Positions 34,779-46,723 of a stretch of DNA of 64,000 nt are shown in pieces. Location of the stretch: assembly GCA_905183005.1 (NCBI GenBank), contig CAJJDO010000155.1:31240-95239 (forward strand). Reading direction: 5' to 3'. Positions within the stretch are counted from its first letter, which is position 1. Each line of letters begins with the position of its first letter. Origin of the DNA: Paramecium pentaurelia (lineage: Eukaryota; Ciliophora; Oligohymenophorea; Peniculida; Parameciidae). The position numbers and the translations under genes are program-made. Under the pieces are notes generated by a model that was given only the letters and a program-made list of their open reading frames with translations, was not told the origin of the DNA and ran no database searches.

Positions 34779-37700
34779 TCATACTCCTTTCACTTATTCC
34801 CATTCTTCATCTACTTTTACATCCTTCATCTTTTCTAATTTCTTTTACTAGACATACTTTCTTCTATATATTATTTTTCTTATTCCTAAAAATAACATCA
34901 ACATAATTAAACATGTCACTATAACCATTATAATAATGTAATCCCTATTTATATTCTATTTCTAATCCTTACTATTAATATTAAACATAGTTTAAGTTTC
35001 ATTATATATCAAATTAGTTTTATAAAAATAAGTATATGGTGTATCATATCCCTAATAGAATGCTTAGAACACAATCAAACCATATAGTATTTTCTCATCT
35101 TAAGGTATTGGTACTAAATTTATTAATATTTAATATGATACTTTCAAATTAAACTATATCATTCTCTTCTTTTATTGTTTACATTTATTTAATATGAAAC
35201 AATTAACTATTTGTATAATATTTTAGAGATTCAATATCCATTTGACATCCAAAGGCATTCAAAAATTGTTCTTAATTTGAATAATGTAATTGATAACTAA
35301 AATATAATTAGATACTTACATTAGCATTCTGAGATCTAAAATACCAGTCTTATTTCTTTTCATAGTATCTACAGTAATTGTCAATGTTTGATCTTCTTAC
35401 TTAATTTAATAAGCGATAGTTTTATTGAAATACCAAATATCATGAGAATATTAAAGATGTGGTATCAAACTATAAATATTCTTCTTTATTGATAATCCAT
35501 TCTTAGTATAATTTGCAAATAAAGTTGGAGTTACATTAAAATAGATATCACTTGAATTTTTAAATTGATAAGAACTAATATTGCTTTCAGTTTATCCTAA
35601 ACAATCAATCTTTTCAATCAATAATTCTTATCCCTTTATACCATAAATATTGTAAATTTAAGTTGATTTTATTTATTCAATGTAATGTTAATTTGAATCT
35701 ATATATTTCAATCCTTCCAAATTTAATGTGATACTGTATTGACTCTAACAATATAAGTTAATCTGATAATAGTAATCAACACTAGGTAATTAATATTATA
35801 ATTCTAATTATGATTCTCTAATACTCCATTCTTATATCGGATTGATTAATATAAATTCTGTAATATTCTTTGATAAATAAAAGAGTTCCACTTTTATTTT
35901 AGAATTAGAATTCACAATTAAAGTGTACCATTACTCTATTGTAATGGGAGTGAATGTAAATTAATTAACATTCTATTCAATTGTATTATTACCTTTGTAG
36001 GATTTTCCTAAATGCAAATTAATTAAATTCTATTCATTCTACAAACTCAACCAATAAGAAGCAATTAAATTAGAATTTACAATCTTAAGTGTATATGATC
36101 CATTAATAGGTATTATGTGCTGAGAATTACTTAGATTCATACTATATATAAAAATATCTTAATCATAAAATTACAATTCAATATTTTAAGAATACACATA
36201 AATATTTAGATCTCCAGATTTTACTTAATATTTACAACTCTCAATACATTAATCATAGTATATCCTTCCATACTCAATATCTAAAGCTATAGAATTATAT
36301 GCTATTAATAATTAGATATCAGTATTCTTTAAAGGTTTTAAGGCAATTATATAAGTACAATAATAACAAAAGTGTTTATTTGATTAAGTAATCTAAATGA
36401 TTCCACCAAAAAGATTATCATTGTGTTCTTAAAGTATTTAAATATCATCTGTTCCATAATAAGGTAGAACTTCATAAAGACCATCATTATCATCACTATA
36501 TGAAGAGTATGTATTGATGGCCACATCAATGTTATTAATTCCTTGAATCATAATACGGAAGGATACATTTTAGATATGTTAATAGAAATAATAAACAGTT
36601 TGATTTATTTGATGAGTTACAAATTGTCCATTAGATATATAATACAATTCAATATCTGCAAAATTTAAGAGTAATTCATATGTACATTTCTTTTTAAATC
36701 CAGGAATTCCAATCATGTATGATCCAATATTATCAGATTCTTTTATAATTAGAATATCTGATTTATAAGACATAGATTTATATGTATTAGTATCTTCAGT
36801 TGGATATGATATAGTGTTATTAATTAATTTATTCACATATATATCTGGATCACAATTATCTATAGGTCTAACTGCAATTTGAATAAATTCTACAGGTTTG
36901 TCAACATAGAAATAATAATAAGACATTATATTCTCTCCAGAATGTCCTATCAACATTTCTCCATTTTTAATTATTGAATATTAAGTAGATATCATTATAT
37001 TAAAATATCCATCCTCACCATTTACTGTTGAAATATTATTATATGACTTACCTTAGATGTATGAAAATAATGATTATAAATCTAATTTAACATTTATCAA
37101 TAATACACAACCTTATATATAATTCTAACATATTTCTAATTATTCTCTATTTATAATTAATAATTTATTGGAAATACTTGCATTAGATTCCTCTTTGATA
37201 TCATAACTAGAAGAGTTTGGGAATATTAAGTGATTATTATTTCTTAAATCTTTTTAAACAACTGCATAATCTTGTATTGTACAAAATAAAATAATTTCAG
37301 AAAATTGAGTATATGCTTATATTTAAATAGTGTTATTGATATTCTTAGGAACTAGGAAATACAAATTAGATGATTGATATTATTCAAATGAAGGAATGGG
37401 TACTTATTAAACAGTATTATCTAATAATTCTATTATACCAGATACTCCTCGAATTAATAATGAATATTCATTGTATCCAATACTATATACACCAATATAA
37501 ACAATAGTATTCTCAGTGATATTTGATAAAGTCAAGTATGTAGAAGAATAATATATAGTATAATCATAATTTTAATGATTTGGGAATTTATTATTCAAGC
37601 TAATGTAAATTTAGAGATTGTTATCTTCATTGATTTCAGTAATTTATGTTTTAATAATGAATAACTTTTCTAATGCATATGGAGATTAATAATAATAAAA

Positions 37701-40082
37701 AGATTAATGTTAATTGTCCAATTAAGTAATAAGTGGTTCTCCATAAAATAATTCCATTAAAGAACTAGAGGAAGTGTATTGAATTTCATAGGATTCATTA
37801 AGACCTAAAGATATTGAGTTGACTTGAATATAATAATATTGTTAAGGATTTTCAATGATGAATGTATGTTGTGAACTTCTAAATGCAAAATCATATCTAC
37901 TATTATTTGGATATTTATCACCTATAATTCCATTTGAACCAATAATATAACATATGAAATAACCATAGATTCCATTTAAATGAATATACAAAGGACCTTT
38001 CTATCTGTATTCAAAATTAAAGTAAGTAGCTTAATCTATTTTGGTTTGTAAATGAGTATAAGATATACTTTCAGTGAGATGAATGTAATTGATATCTTCA
38101 TGTGATTTTCTATATACAATAGGAGTAATGGAATATCTAAGTAATGCCTTGGCAATTATTCGAATATAATATTATCCAGATAAACTTTGTGTTTCATTTT
38201 CTACTTTATATTGTAAGACATCTAATTCCATATTGGCATATCTATCATAGAAGGTAGAATTTGGTTTATCATACAATCTGGAAGCATAAGCATCATATTC
38301 ACCAGTTATAGCTGTTATTTAGAATACTACTTCAATTATTTCTTGTTATTCATTAATTGTAAATGAATATAAATCTGTATTATATTCCATTAGAAAACTA
38401 CGATGAGTTGTTGATTCTGTTAATTCAACATGTTATTCTTATCCCTTAATGAATATTTGATAATTCATATATTCAACATTACTATATACTCCAACTACAT
38501 ATTAACAATTTGTCTATATATTCTCATAATTAAGCATTGTAACATTACTTTCACAATCACTTTTATTATAATAGAATTGTAATGTATTTTCAGCTGAATA
38601 TAATTCTGAACTACCTGATTTTAATATTTAACCTATTTAGATTTTTTCTATTTATTCTTTAGTTATTGAACAATTATAAAAATTATCAGGTCCTGCATTT
38701 ATAAGATATGCATAAGAATTTGTCACCTTACTTAATTCAGTATTGTTCTTCATACATTTCTTGAATATGATCATACCATGTCCTGTAGGATATTTAGCAG
38801 TTATTGTAAATGTTTAATTGAGTTCATTAAATATTCCAATATTATATTCTGCTAATTCATTCTTTACCAAAAAACCAGATTCAAATGAATATATTGATAA
38901 TATTCTACTATAATAATTACTCAAATAAGCTAAAAATGAATAACTAGAAAATTCATCAACTCCATTTATAGCTATTATAAATTCACTCCCATTTCCATTA
39001 ATAAGTCTATTATTTCTAGATATTGTTATTGATTCATAACCTAAATCTAATTAAGATTACCATGGATACTATTTATAATCCAATGTACATTCACCTTTAT
39101 AACATGGTGATATATAAACATCAGGATTACCTTCAAATGGATGAATATCAAAAGATAATGAATTTCCATCCAAAAATTCCAAATACTCTTACTAAATTGT
39201 TAATTTGTAATAATTTGTTTTCCTTTCTATTACTAAATCATCTATTCTTTCAAATAAACCAATCTCTCTAATCCCTATATAAACAGTTGATATAAAATAT
39301 AATCTAGTATTGGGTACACCTAACATTAACACTGTCAAATTCCCTCTCAAATTTGTACTATTTTTATATATTACTATTCCTTTTCCTATCCTCCAAATCC
39401 CCTCTGCCTCATAATCAAATTAAATAGGAGATGGTGTCTCATTCCCTTCATTGATATAAAAATGAAAAGACTCATTCAGTATTGTATTCCTATCCTCTAT
39501 ATAATGAGCTCTAATTAGAATTCTATCAATTCCATCCATTGAATTTGGTAAACCAATTTTCAAGATACTTTCTGTTTCATTATCAAATCTCACTATCACT
39601 GCTTCTCCTAATTATAAGACTTCTTCCTCTTCATAATGAATAGTTAATTCATAATCACAATCCTATAAACAATATACTCCTAAATAATAAGTTGTATTAG
39701 CTATCAAATTCTCTTCTTCTATTATACATACATCCATCCCCTTATTCCCACATAACTCATCATATATTGTTGGACTAATTAAACAATCACAAATACTATT
39801 AATTCACCTTACTTATGTAAAGTGAAGGGTAAGAGCTTTGATCATGTAGAGCTCTAAGTACAACACATATATCCTCATTAGGTATTACATTTTCCACATG
39901 AAACTTATAAAAATGAACTGGGTAAAGAACTGATGTAGATGCACCTGGAACTTTACTAGAATCCATTTATTAAGACATCAATACCCATAAAATTCGTATT
40001 GTTTCTCCATCTCCAATTCTAATATTTCTTAATCATATTGCTATGATAATGTCAACTAAAACAGCAAGATCAATATTAACAT
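34779..40082 (-). CDS. large type I membrane protein with repeated PPC-like beta domains
   Basis: Starts with a signal peptide (MLILILLFQLTLSQQ; ATG 40080-40082) and ends with one membrane helix (about 34880-34945) and a short Lys/Glu-rich cytoplasmic tail (TGA 34779-34781). The extracellular part of about 1650 residues is full of Asn-linked glycosylation sites, Tyr, Ile and Ser. It repeats a beta-domain pattern (Y-x-F-x(2)-V-x(6,8)-I-x-V-x(8,12)-D-x-D-x-Y-I-x) like bacterial PPC (pre-peptidase C-terminal) or Ca-binding lectin-like domains. Introns: 29 nt (39956-39984), 23 nt (35297-35319), 28 nt (35114-35141). One problem: near 39790-39815 the frame changes by one base and no canonical intron fixes it, so the sequence has an indel there or the gene is damaged. 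A cell-surface or adhesion role is inferred. Confidence 0.75.
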
Positions 40083-40558
40083 AATAAAATCAATTAATAA
40101 GTATAATTTAAAAGAACATATTAAATAGGAACACAATTTCGTTTAAGAAGTCTACAATAAGAGAACATATCCTATAAGAGCAATCATTAATAATGTAAAA
40201 CACATAGAAATGCTAATTTGAAGAAGAGATTTCAAACTGAATAGATGACTGTATTATAATAATTAGATTATTATATGAATATCTACTATAATTATACAAT
40301 CTCTCTATATCTAAAATAGAATTATCCCATCATAGTAAAGATCAAGTAAAATTGATCTATGAATCATATCCTGTCATTTAAGAAAGAATAACTAGGACGA
40401 ATAAGAAGGTATAATAAAGATTGAATGTTCAATCCCTTCAATTTAAAACGTATAAATAAACTAATAAGACAATTTAATTTCATAAAGTTAAGAGAATACT
40501 TTAAACTTATATCAATTAATGATTTATAAATTGTATTTATATTAATATTCTAAATAAA
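40083..40558. other. intergenic region between a membrane protein gene and the dynein p28 gene
   Basis: 476 bp upstream of the membrane protein gene start and downstream of the p28 stop. Open stretches in two plus-strand frames (for example from an ATG at 40049) have protein-like Gln/Asn composition, but they overlap the signal peptide exon of the opposite gene and conflict with each other. No gene is called. Confidence 0.4.
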
Positions 40559-41340
40559 TCATTATTAATTCTATTGCACTTATTTCAGAAAATGTTCTAA
40601 ATGCTTTGTTTATTATTTCAAAAATTGCATCTCAGATTCCATTCGTTTTTCTTCTAATTCTCTTATTTCCTTAAAACTTCTTTAAATAGCATCTAGTTCA
40701 TTTTCCAATAAGATTTTTTGATTTTCTAAATAAATTTTCTTTTTGTCATAATCTGCAATTTTAGAATCCTATTCACTTTTTCCAATTTCAGATTCTGCTG
40801 CCTTTCTATTACCAAATACAACAGATCCAGCATATAATGTTTAATATGCTGCAAAAGTTAACTTCAAATTATCATACACTCTCATTAATAACAATCCTCT
40901 TTCTGGACAATTGATAGCACTCTATCTAATGATCTCTTCAAATAATTAACTATGTAAATCTTCTCTTACTGGACATATACCACTCTTACTATAATATTTG
41001 CAATTAAATTCTACCGAGCCTATCTCTCAATTAATCTTTAATCTAATTCTGCTTCCAATTAATTTAATTCATCTCTTTTTACATCATTAACACTAACAAC
41101 TTATTTAAAGTAATGTCCTTCATGTTCAAATCTTCTAGGAGGAAAGAATTTATTCAAAATTTCATCTATAGACCATTTTTGATCCAAAGGTTACAGTTAT
41201 TATTTTTTTTTTTAATTTAAGACTTATTCTTGCATTTCAAGTTACATTTCATCTTCATTTATTTCAATTGGCTCTTCATATCTCACTAAAGTTGGCATAT
41301 ATTTCGGATATTTTTTTAAGGTTTCTTCTGTTTATGACAT
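40559..41340 (-). CDS. axonemal dynein light intermediate chain p28 (copy 1 of 3 in the assembly)
   Basis: ATG 41338-41340, TGA 40559-40561; one 26-nt intron (40989-41014) leaves 252 codons (251 aa). The sequence follows p28/DNALI1 (Chlamydomonas IDA4): RKSGICPVREDLHSQLFEEI, then INCPERGLLLMRVYDNLKLT, AAYQTLY, SVVFGNRKA, and a long C-terminal coiled coil. p28 is a subunit of single-headed inner-arm dyneins in the ciliary axoneme and binds with actin or centrin partners. The same gene occurs again at 42102-42579 (part) and 43201-43982 (complete), which is most likely an assembly artefact and not real gene duplication. Confidence 0.93.
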
Positions 41341-41344
41341 ATTG

Positions 41345-41395
41345 AATTTATATATATATATATAAATAATAATAATATATATATATATATTTAAA
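41345..41395. repeat. AT dinucleotide/trinucleotide microsatellite
   Basis: A (TA)n-(ATA)n-(TA)n tract between the divergent p28 start and the neighbouring 3' end, repeated at the same place in the other two assembly copies. Confidence 0.8.
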
Positions 41396-41422
41396 AAAAA
41401 CAAGTAATTATAATTAACAAAA

Positions 41423-42100
41423 TCACAACAATCCCAACTCATTCAATATTTAGCTCATTATTTGTATGATTTTGGATTATTCAACATTATTTACACTTGA
41501 AATAAGGCAAACAAGGAATGCATAATCATCATCACTATAGATCCTATTAGAAACGATCAAGTCAGTTATTTTATTCTTAAAAAGAGGATCTGCTAATTAT
41601 GGTATTTTTTTAGCAATGCTTTCCCAATCAATATCATATTGTATTTCTTTCTTTTGTGGCCGTGGCTGCACTTATTAAATTGAAGTTAATTACTTATTGG
41701 ACAAGTCTTATTGATTAGACTCTTATCCACTCTCCTAAAGAATAGGGCTGGATTCAAAGTGGTCTTATTCTTGTTGTTCATTTCTTGGATTCTCTTTTTA
41801 CATTTTTCAAAATTCTTTTGATGTTCGGTATTGGTGGTTTAGACTTTTTTGAGAAAGTAATTATTTTTGAATTTCTCAACGGATGGTCGTTTTTATTGAA
41901 TTTTTTATACCTTATCAAATGTATTGAGGACTTCCTTGTATTGATCCAGAAATTTGAAAACTGGAGATGGAGTTCGACGAAGTAATTTACTGCTTGAATT
42001 AGTTTAAGAGAGAGTGCTCTTGGCAGTCTCTACATGATGAAGATGCTGAAGCATCTATTGTAATATAATTCGCCGACCTCCTAGATTGCGTTAATCTGGA
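41423..42100 (-). CDS. coiled-coil protein, 5'-truncated by a contig end (copy 1)
   Basis: Same gene as at 44065-44759. The reading frame is open to the N at 42101, losing only the first six codons. Treat the complete copy as the gene. Confidence 0.85.
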
Positions 42101-42101
42101 N

Positions 42102-42579
42102 TTCAAATTATCATACACTCTCATTAATAACAATCCTCTTTCTGGACAATTGATAGCACTCTATCTAATGATCTCTTCAAATAATTAACTATGTAAATCT
42201 TCTCTTACTGGACATATACCACTCTTACTATAATATTTGCAATTAAATTCTACCGAGCCTATCTCTCAATTAATCTTTAATCTAATTCTGCTTCCAATTA
42301 ATTTAATTCATCTCTTTTTACATCATTAACACTAACAACTTATTTAAAGTAATGTCCTTCATGTTCAAATCTTCTAGGAGGAAAGAATTTATTCAAAATT
42401 TCATCTATAGACCATTTTTGATCCAAAGGTTACAGTTATTATTTTTTTTTTTAATTTAAGACTTATTCTTGCATTTCAAGTTACATTTCATCTTCATTTA
42501 TTTCAATTGGCTCTTCATATCTCACTAAAGTTGGCATATATTTCGGATATTTTTTTAAGGTTTCTTCTGTTTATGACAT
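42102..42579 (-). CDS. axonemal dynein p28, 3'-truncated (copy 2)
   Basis: N-terminal half of p28 including the 26-nt intron; the C-terminal coiled coil is cut off by the N at 42101. Assembly artefact, not a real truncated gene. Confidence 0.85.
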
Positions 42580-42661
42580 ATTGAATTTATATATATATAT
42601 ATAAATAATAATAATATATATATATATATTTAAAAAAAACAAGTAATTATAATTAACAAAA

Positions 42662-43165
42662 TCACAACAATCCCAACTCATTCAATATTTAGCTCATTAT
42701 TTGTATGATTTTGGATTATTCAACATTATTTACACTTGAAATAAGGCAAACAAGGAATGCATAATCATCATCACTATAGATCCTATTAGAAACGATCAAG
42801 TCAGTTATTTTATTCTTAAAAAGAGGATCTGCTAATTATGGTATTTTTTTAGCAATGCTTTCCCAATCAATATCATATTGTATTTCTTTCTTTTGTGGCC
42901 GTGGCTGCACTTATTAAATTGAAGTTAATTACTTATTGGACAAGTCTTATTGATTAGACTCTTATCCACTCTCCTAAAGAATAGGGCTGGATTCAAAGTG
43001 GTCTTATTCTTGTTGTTCATTTCTTGGATTCTCTTTTTACATTTTTCAAAATTCTTTTGATGTTCGGTATTGGTGGTTTAGACTTTTTTGAGAAAGTAGT
43101 TATTTTTGAATTTCTCAACGGATGGTCGTTTTTATTGAATTTTTTATACCTTATCAAATGTATTG
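42662..43165 (-). CDS. coiled-coil protein, 5'-truncated (copy 2)
   Basis: Same gene as 44065-44759, lacking about 190 nt at the 5' end because of the N at 43166. The single base difference at 43099 is synonymous in this frame (AAC for AAT). Confidence 0.8.
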
Positions 43166-43166
43166 N

Positions 43167-44742
43167 TATAAATTGTATTTATATTAATATTCTAAATAAA
43201 TCATTATTAATTCTATTGCACTTATTTCAGAAAATGTTCTAAATGCTTTGTTTATTATTTCAAAAATTGCATCTCAGATTCCATTCGTTTTTCTTCTAAT
43301 TCTCTTATTTCCTTAAAACTTCTTTAAATAGCATCTAGTTCATTTTCCAATAAGATTTTTTGATTTTCTAAATAAATTTTCTTTTTGTCATAATCTGCAA
43401 TTTTAGAATCCTATTCACTTTTTCCAATTTCAGATTCTGCTGCCTTTCTATTACCAAATACAACAGATCCAGCATATAATGTTTAATATGCTGCAAAAGT
43501 TAACTTCAAATTATCATACACTCTCATTAATAACAATCCTCTTTCTGGACAATTGATAGCACTCTATCTAATGATCTCTTCAAATAATTAACTATGTAAA
43601 TCTTCTCTTACTGGACATATACCACTCTTACTATAATATTTGCAATTAAATTCTACCGAGCCTATCTCTCAATTAATCTTTAATCTAATTCTGCTTCCAA
43701 TTAATTTAATTCATCTCTTTTTACATCATTAACACTAACAACTTATTTAAAGTAATGTCCTTCATGTTCAAATCTTCTAGGAGGAAAGAATTTATTCAAA
43801 ATTTCATCTATAGACCATTTTTGATCCAAAGGTTACAGTTATTATTTTTTTTTTTAATTTAAGACTTATTCTTGCATTTCAAGTTACATTTCATCTTCAT
43901 TTATTTCAATTGGCTCTTCATATCTCACTAAAGTTGGCATATATTTCGGATATTTTTTTAAGGTTTCTTCTGTTTATGACATATTGAATTTATATATATA
44001 TATATAAATAATAATAATATATATATATATATTTAAAAAAAACAAGTAATTATAATTAACAAAATCACAACAATCCCAACTCATTCAATATTTAGCTCAT
44101 TATTTGTATGATTTTGGATTATTCAACATTATTTACACTTGAAATAAGGCAAACAAGGAATGCATAATCATCATCACTATAGATCCTATTAGAAACGATC
44201 AAGTCAGTTATTTTATTCTTAAAAAGAGGATCTGCTAATTATGGTATTTTTTTAGCAATGCTTTCCCAATCAATATCATATTGTATTTCTTTCTTTTGTG
44301 GCCGTGGCTGCACTTATTAAATTGAAGTTAATTACTTATTGGACAAGTCTTATTGATTAGACTCTTATCCACTCTCCTAAAGAATAGGGCTGGATTCAAA
44401 GTGGTCTTATTCTTGTTGTTCATTTCTTGGATTCTCTTTTTACATTTTTCAAAATTCTTTTGATGTTCGGTATTGGTGGTTTAGACTTTTTTGAGAAAGT
44501 AATTATTTTTGAATTTCTCAACGGATGGTCGTTTTTATTGAATTTTTTATACCTTATCAAATGTATTGAGGACTTCCTTGTATTGATCCAGAAATTTGAA
44601 AACTGGAGATGGAGTTCGACGAAGTAATTTACTGCTTGAATTAGTTTAAGAGAGAGTGCTCTTGGCAGTCTCTACATGATGAAGATGCTGAAGCATCTAT
44701 TGTAATATAATTCGCCGACCTCCTAGATTGCGTTAATCTGGA
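43167..44742. repeat. assembly repeat, copy 3 (continues into unique sequence)
   Basis: Offset of 2642 bp from copy 1 throughout. This copy is joined to unique DNA on the right, while copy 1 is joined to unique DNA on the left, so together they define one true locus. Confidence 0.95.
43201..43982 (-). CDS. axonemal dynein light intermediate chain p28 (copy 3, complete)
   Basis: Identical model to 40559-41340: 252 codons after removing the 26-nt intron. See that entry for domains. Only one of the two complete copies is expected in the genome. Confidence 0.9.
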
Positions 44743-44759
44743 GAGAACACCTTGCTCAT
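44065..44759 (-). CDS. small basic coiled-coil protein, 223 aa
   Basis: ATG 44757-44759 to TGA 44065-44067; a 23-nt intron is removed, leaving 224 codons. It begins MSKVFSPDQRNLGG, has a basic middle with heptad-like helices (FLDQYKEVLNTFDKVQKIQ, then KNFEKCKKRIQEM), and an acidic IDWESIAKKIPQLADPLF segment followed by a helical C-terminus ending in ILNELGLL. The base composition is less AT-rich than its neighbours. No known domain. It sits tail-to-head with p28, about 80 bp from its start. Its start is only 25 bp from the divergent RING-CH/FHA gene. Function unknown; a ciliary role is only suggested by position. Confidence 0.8.
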
Positions 44760-44783
44760 TAACGATTTTTATTAATTAACAAG

Positions 44784-46128
44784 ATGATTATAATTATGCC
44801 AGCCTATAAAAGCAACTTAGAAGTGCAAATCAAATAAGATTAGAAACAAGGGATGGGTCTAATAGATCATGAATAGACAGACACGTTCCCAGTGTGGAAA
44901 TTTCGAGGAGGTTCAACTACTATATATGAGGAGAGTAATAATGAAATGCATTTTACAGATTAAATGTATACCGATAGCACTGAGATGTAGCCTAATAAGA
45001 ATGTGCTCTTGAAAGTGAGTAAATAAAGTAAAGCAAATCCATATATCATCATTATTAGAAAATCATTATGAAATCCTGTTGTCTGTAATGCAGCCTCCAT
45101 TCATGGTCGTTAAAGATATTAAATCATCCAATGGATCTGAATATCCTCTTGTAGTTAATTCCATTATTCGCTTGGGAAGAGTGTACTAATTATAAACTAT
45201 TAATTTAAAGTGAGTACAAGGTCATAGAAGAACGTAATAAACACATGTAGACATTTAAAGCTCCCTGCTCCATTAAAGTATTCAAATTAGACTATCAAAT
45301 TTTAGTCCTCCTTTCTCAGTGATAACAATCTGACATATTAATGTAAGTTTTGTTTCATGGAAGGAAGACAGAGCAAGGATTAACTCTTTCTAACTAATAT
45401 CTGTCGTTGTGCAGGTAATGGATAGGCTGTTCATTTGGAATGTCTACGTTATTGGGTAGATTCCAACATAATCAAGGAAGAAACACAATTTGGTCTGACT
45501 CTTAAATGGTTATTTAATACTTCATAATAGGAACAAGCAACATGAATGTTCTATTTGTAAAGAAGGTCTTCCAATACGTGTTCAGTATGAAGATGAATAT
45601 TTTGATCTTTTTACACTTGACAGACCTGATTTGTAATATATTCTTGTTGAAGTATAGTCTCATTATTATTATTAGAACATCAATAAGGAGAAGAATTTAT
45701 GCAATGAAATCTATTTAATCCATAGTCTTCTTATTGACAATATTAAAATTGTAATTCAATTAACCCATATTCAAGGGGAGAGGATTTTAATGTGATATCA
45801 AAGCATAAGACATCACAGTATCTAGACATCATGCTACAATTAAATTGACTGATGGTAACTTTGTGATTTAGGACAATAAAAGTAAATTTGGAACTTTGGT
45901 ATCTATAGATAAGAAAATATCTATTGATTGTGCTGCATGTAGTTTGTAAATTGGCAAAATACTTATCAATCTTATTTAGTCTGATTAAATTTAAAAAGGT
46001 AAGGTTCAATTAATGTAGGTGCTCCTTCAACCTAACACAAACTTACTTAACTACCTTAAATAAATAAATAATTAGAAGAAGATGAACCCCAAATGGATGA
46101 TGATTCTTTTCAATTAGAAAATAAATGA
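44784..46128 (+). CDS. RING-CH plus FHA domain protein, 388 aa
   Basis: Seven introns of 20-31 nt (45028-45058, 45183-45210, 45278-45305, 45509-45530, 45652-45675, 45751-45775, 45999-46018) are removed, giving exactly 389 codons. The centre holds a RING-CH (RINGv) finger: YQCKFC, then NICRCAGNGQAVHLECLRYW, then HECSIC. The C-terminal part holds an FHA domain: IGRGFQCDI, DITVSRHHATIKL, and a DNKSKFGT loop, with the phosphothreonine-binding Arg, Ser and His residues present. A partial FHA-like strand (VNSIIRLGRV) lies before the RING. The tail is acidic. It is probably an E3 ubiquitin ligase directed to phosphoproteins; unlike MARCH proteins it has no membrane helix, so it should be soluble. 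Confidence 0.9.
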
Positions 46129-46201
46129 AAGTGACTTTTATATTATTTTAATTATATTTTTATCTTTCCCTTGTTATAAATATATATATAATCTTAATTT
46201 T

Positions 46202-46649
46202 ATGTAAAAAGCTAGCATTTTCAACAGGAATTTCAAATTGCTCTTTAATAAAAACAAATACTAAAATTTGACAGGTAATATTAAGAAATAAATTATTGTA
46301 GCTCAATAAGGACATAATCAAACTCATCTTGGATGGGTGTCTCCAGTAGATTACAGATTTGGAAGAACCATGTTGTATATCACTTGTGCTATTGGATTCT
46401 TTTGTGCATATATGGACCCAGGAGTCTTACATGAAACAGTATCATTCATAATTAATTTTAGTTTGGACATTTCAAATAACCACCCAAATATGTATTGGTA
46501 AGATTTCTGCATTAATGATTTAATAGGGATTTGGAAAAGGACTTGATGGAGATGAGAAGAAGTTGAATCAATAAATATTGGACAGACATCATGCAGAAGA
46601 ATAATTAGAGCATTTCAAACACAATATCACCTAATATGATGGTAAATGA
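46202..46649 (+). CDS. small single-pass membrane protein, 122 aa (possible mitochondrial subunit)
   Basis: Introns of 27, 23 and 29 nt (46275-46301, 46439-46461, 46498-46526) are removed, giving 123 codons. The N-terminus MQKASIFNRNFKLLFNKNKY is basic and free of acids, like a mitochondrial presequence. One membrane helix follows (TMLYITCAIGFFCAYMDPG), then a hydrophilic His/Gln/Glu tail. The layout resembles accessory subunits of respiratory complexes, many of which are ciliate-specific, but no homology can be claimed by eye. Confidence 0.65.
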
Positions 46650-46723
46650 TTTAATACAAACAAATAATATACATAAATGAATAATTAAATAAATTACAAA
46701 TATCGGATAACAAACAAAATCAT

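Larger units (their letters stand above)
40525..42100. repeat. assembly repeat, copy 1 (1576 bp)
   Basis: Identical, as far as I can read, to 43167-44742. It ends at the N at 42101, exactly where copy 3 runs on into unique DNA, as expected of an unmerged contig end. It contains p28 complete and the neighbouring gene lacking its first 6 codons. Confidence 0.95.
42102..43165. repeat. assembly repeat, copy 2 (1064 bp, partial)
   Basis: Matches 40863-41926 of copy 1 and is bounded by N at 42101 and N at 43166. I see one difference, a G at 43099 where the other copies have A. This is consistent with an unmerged contig or a second allele. Confidence 0.93.

Noticed and set aside
40049..40300. Plus-strand ATG frame with Gln/Asn-rich protein-like sequence
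   Set aside because: Overlaps the signal-peptide exon of the convincing minus-strand membrane protein gene and is contradicted by a second, equally plausible plus-strand frame.
41785..44627. Repeated plus-strand frame beginning MDSLFTFFKIL in all three assembly copies
   Set aside because: It is antisense to the coiled-coil gene, whose minus-strand model with one intron sums to whole codons; it repeats only because the assembly repeats.
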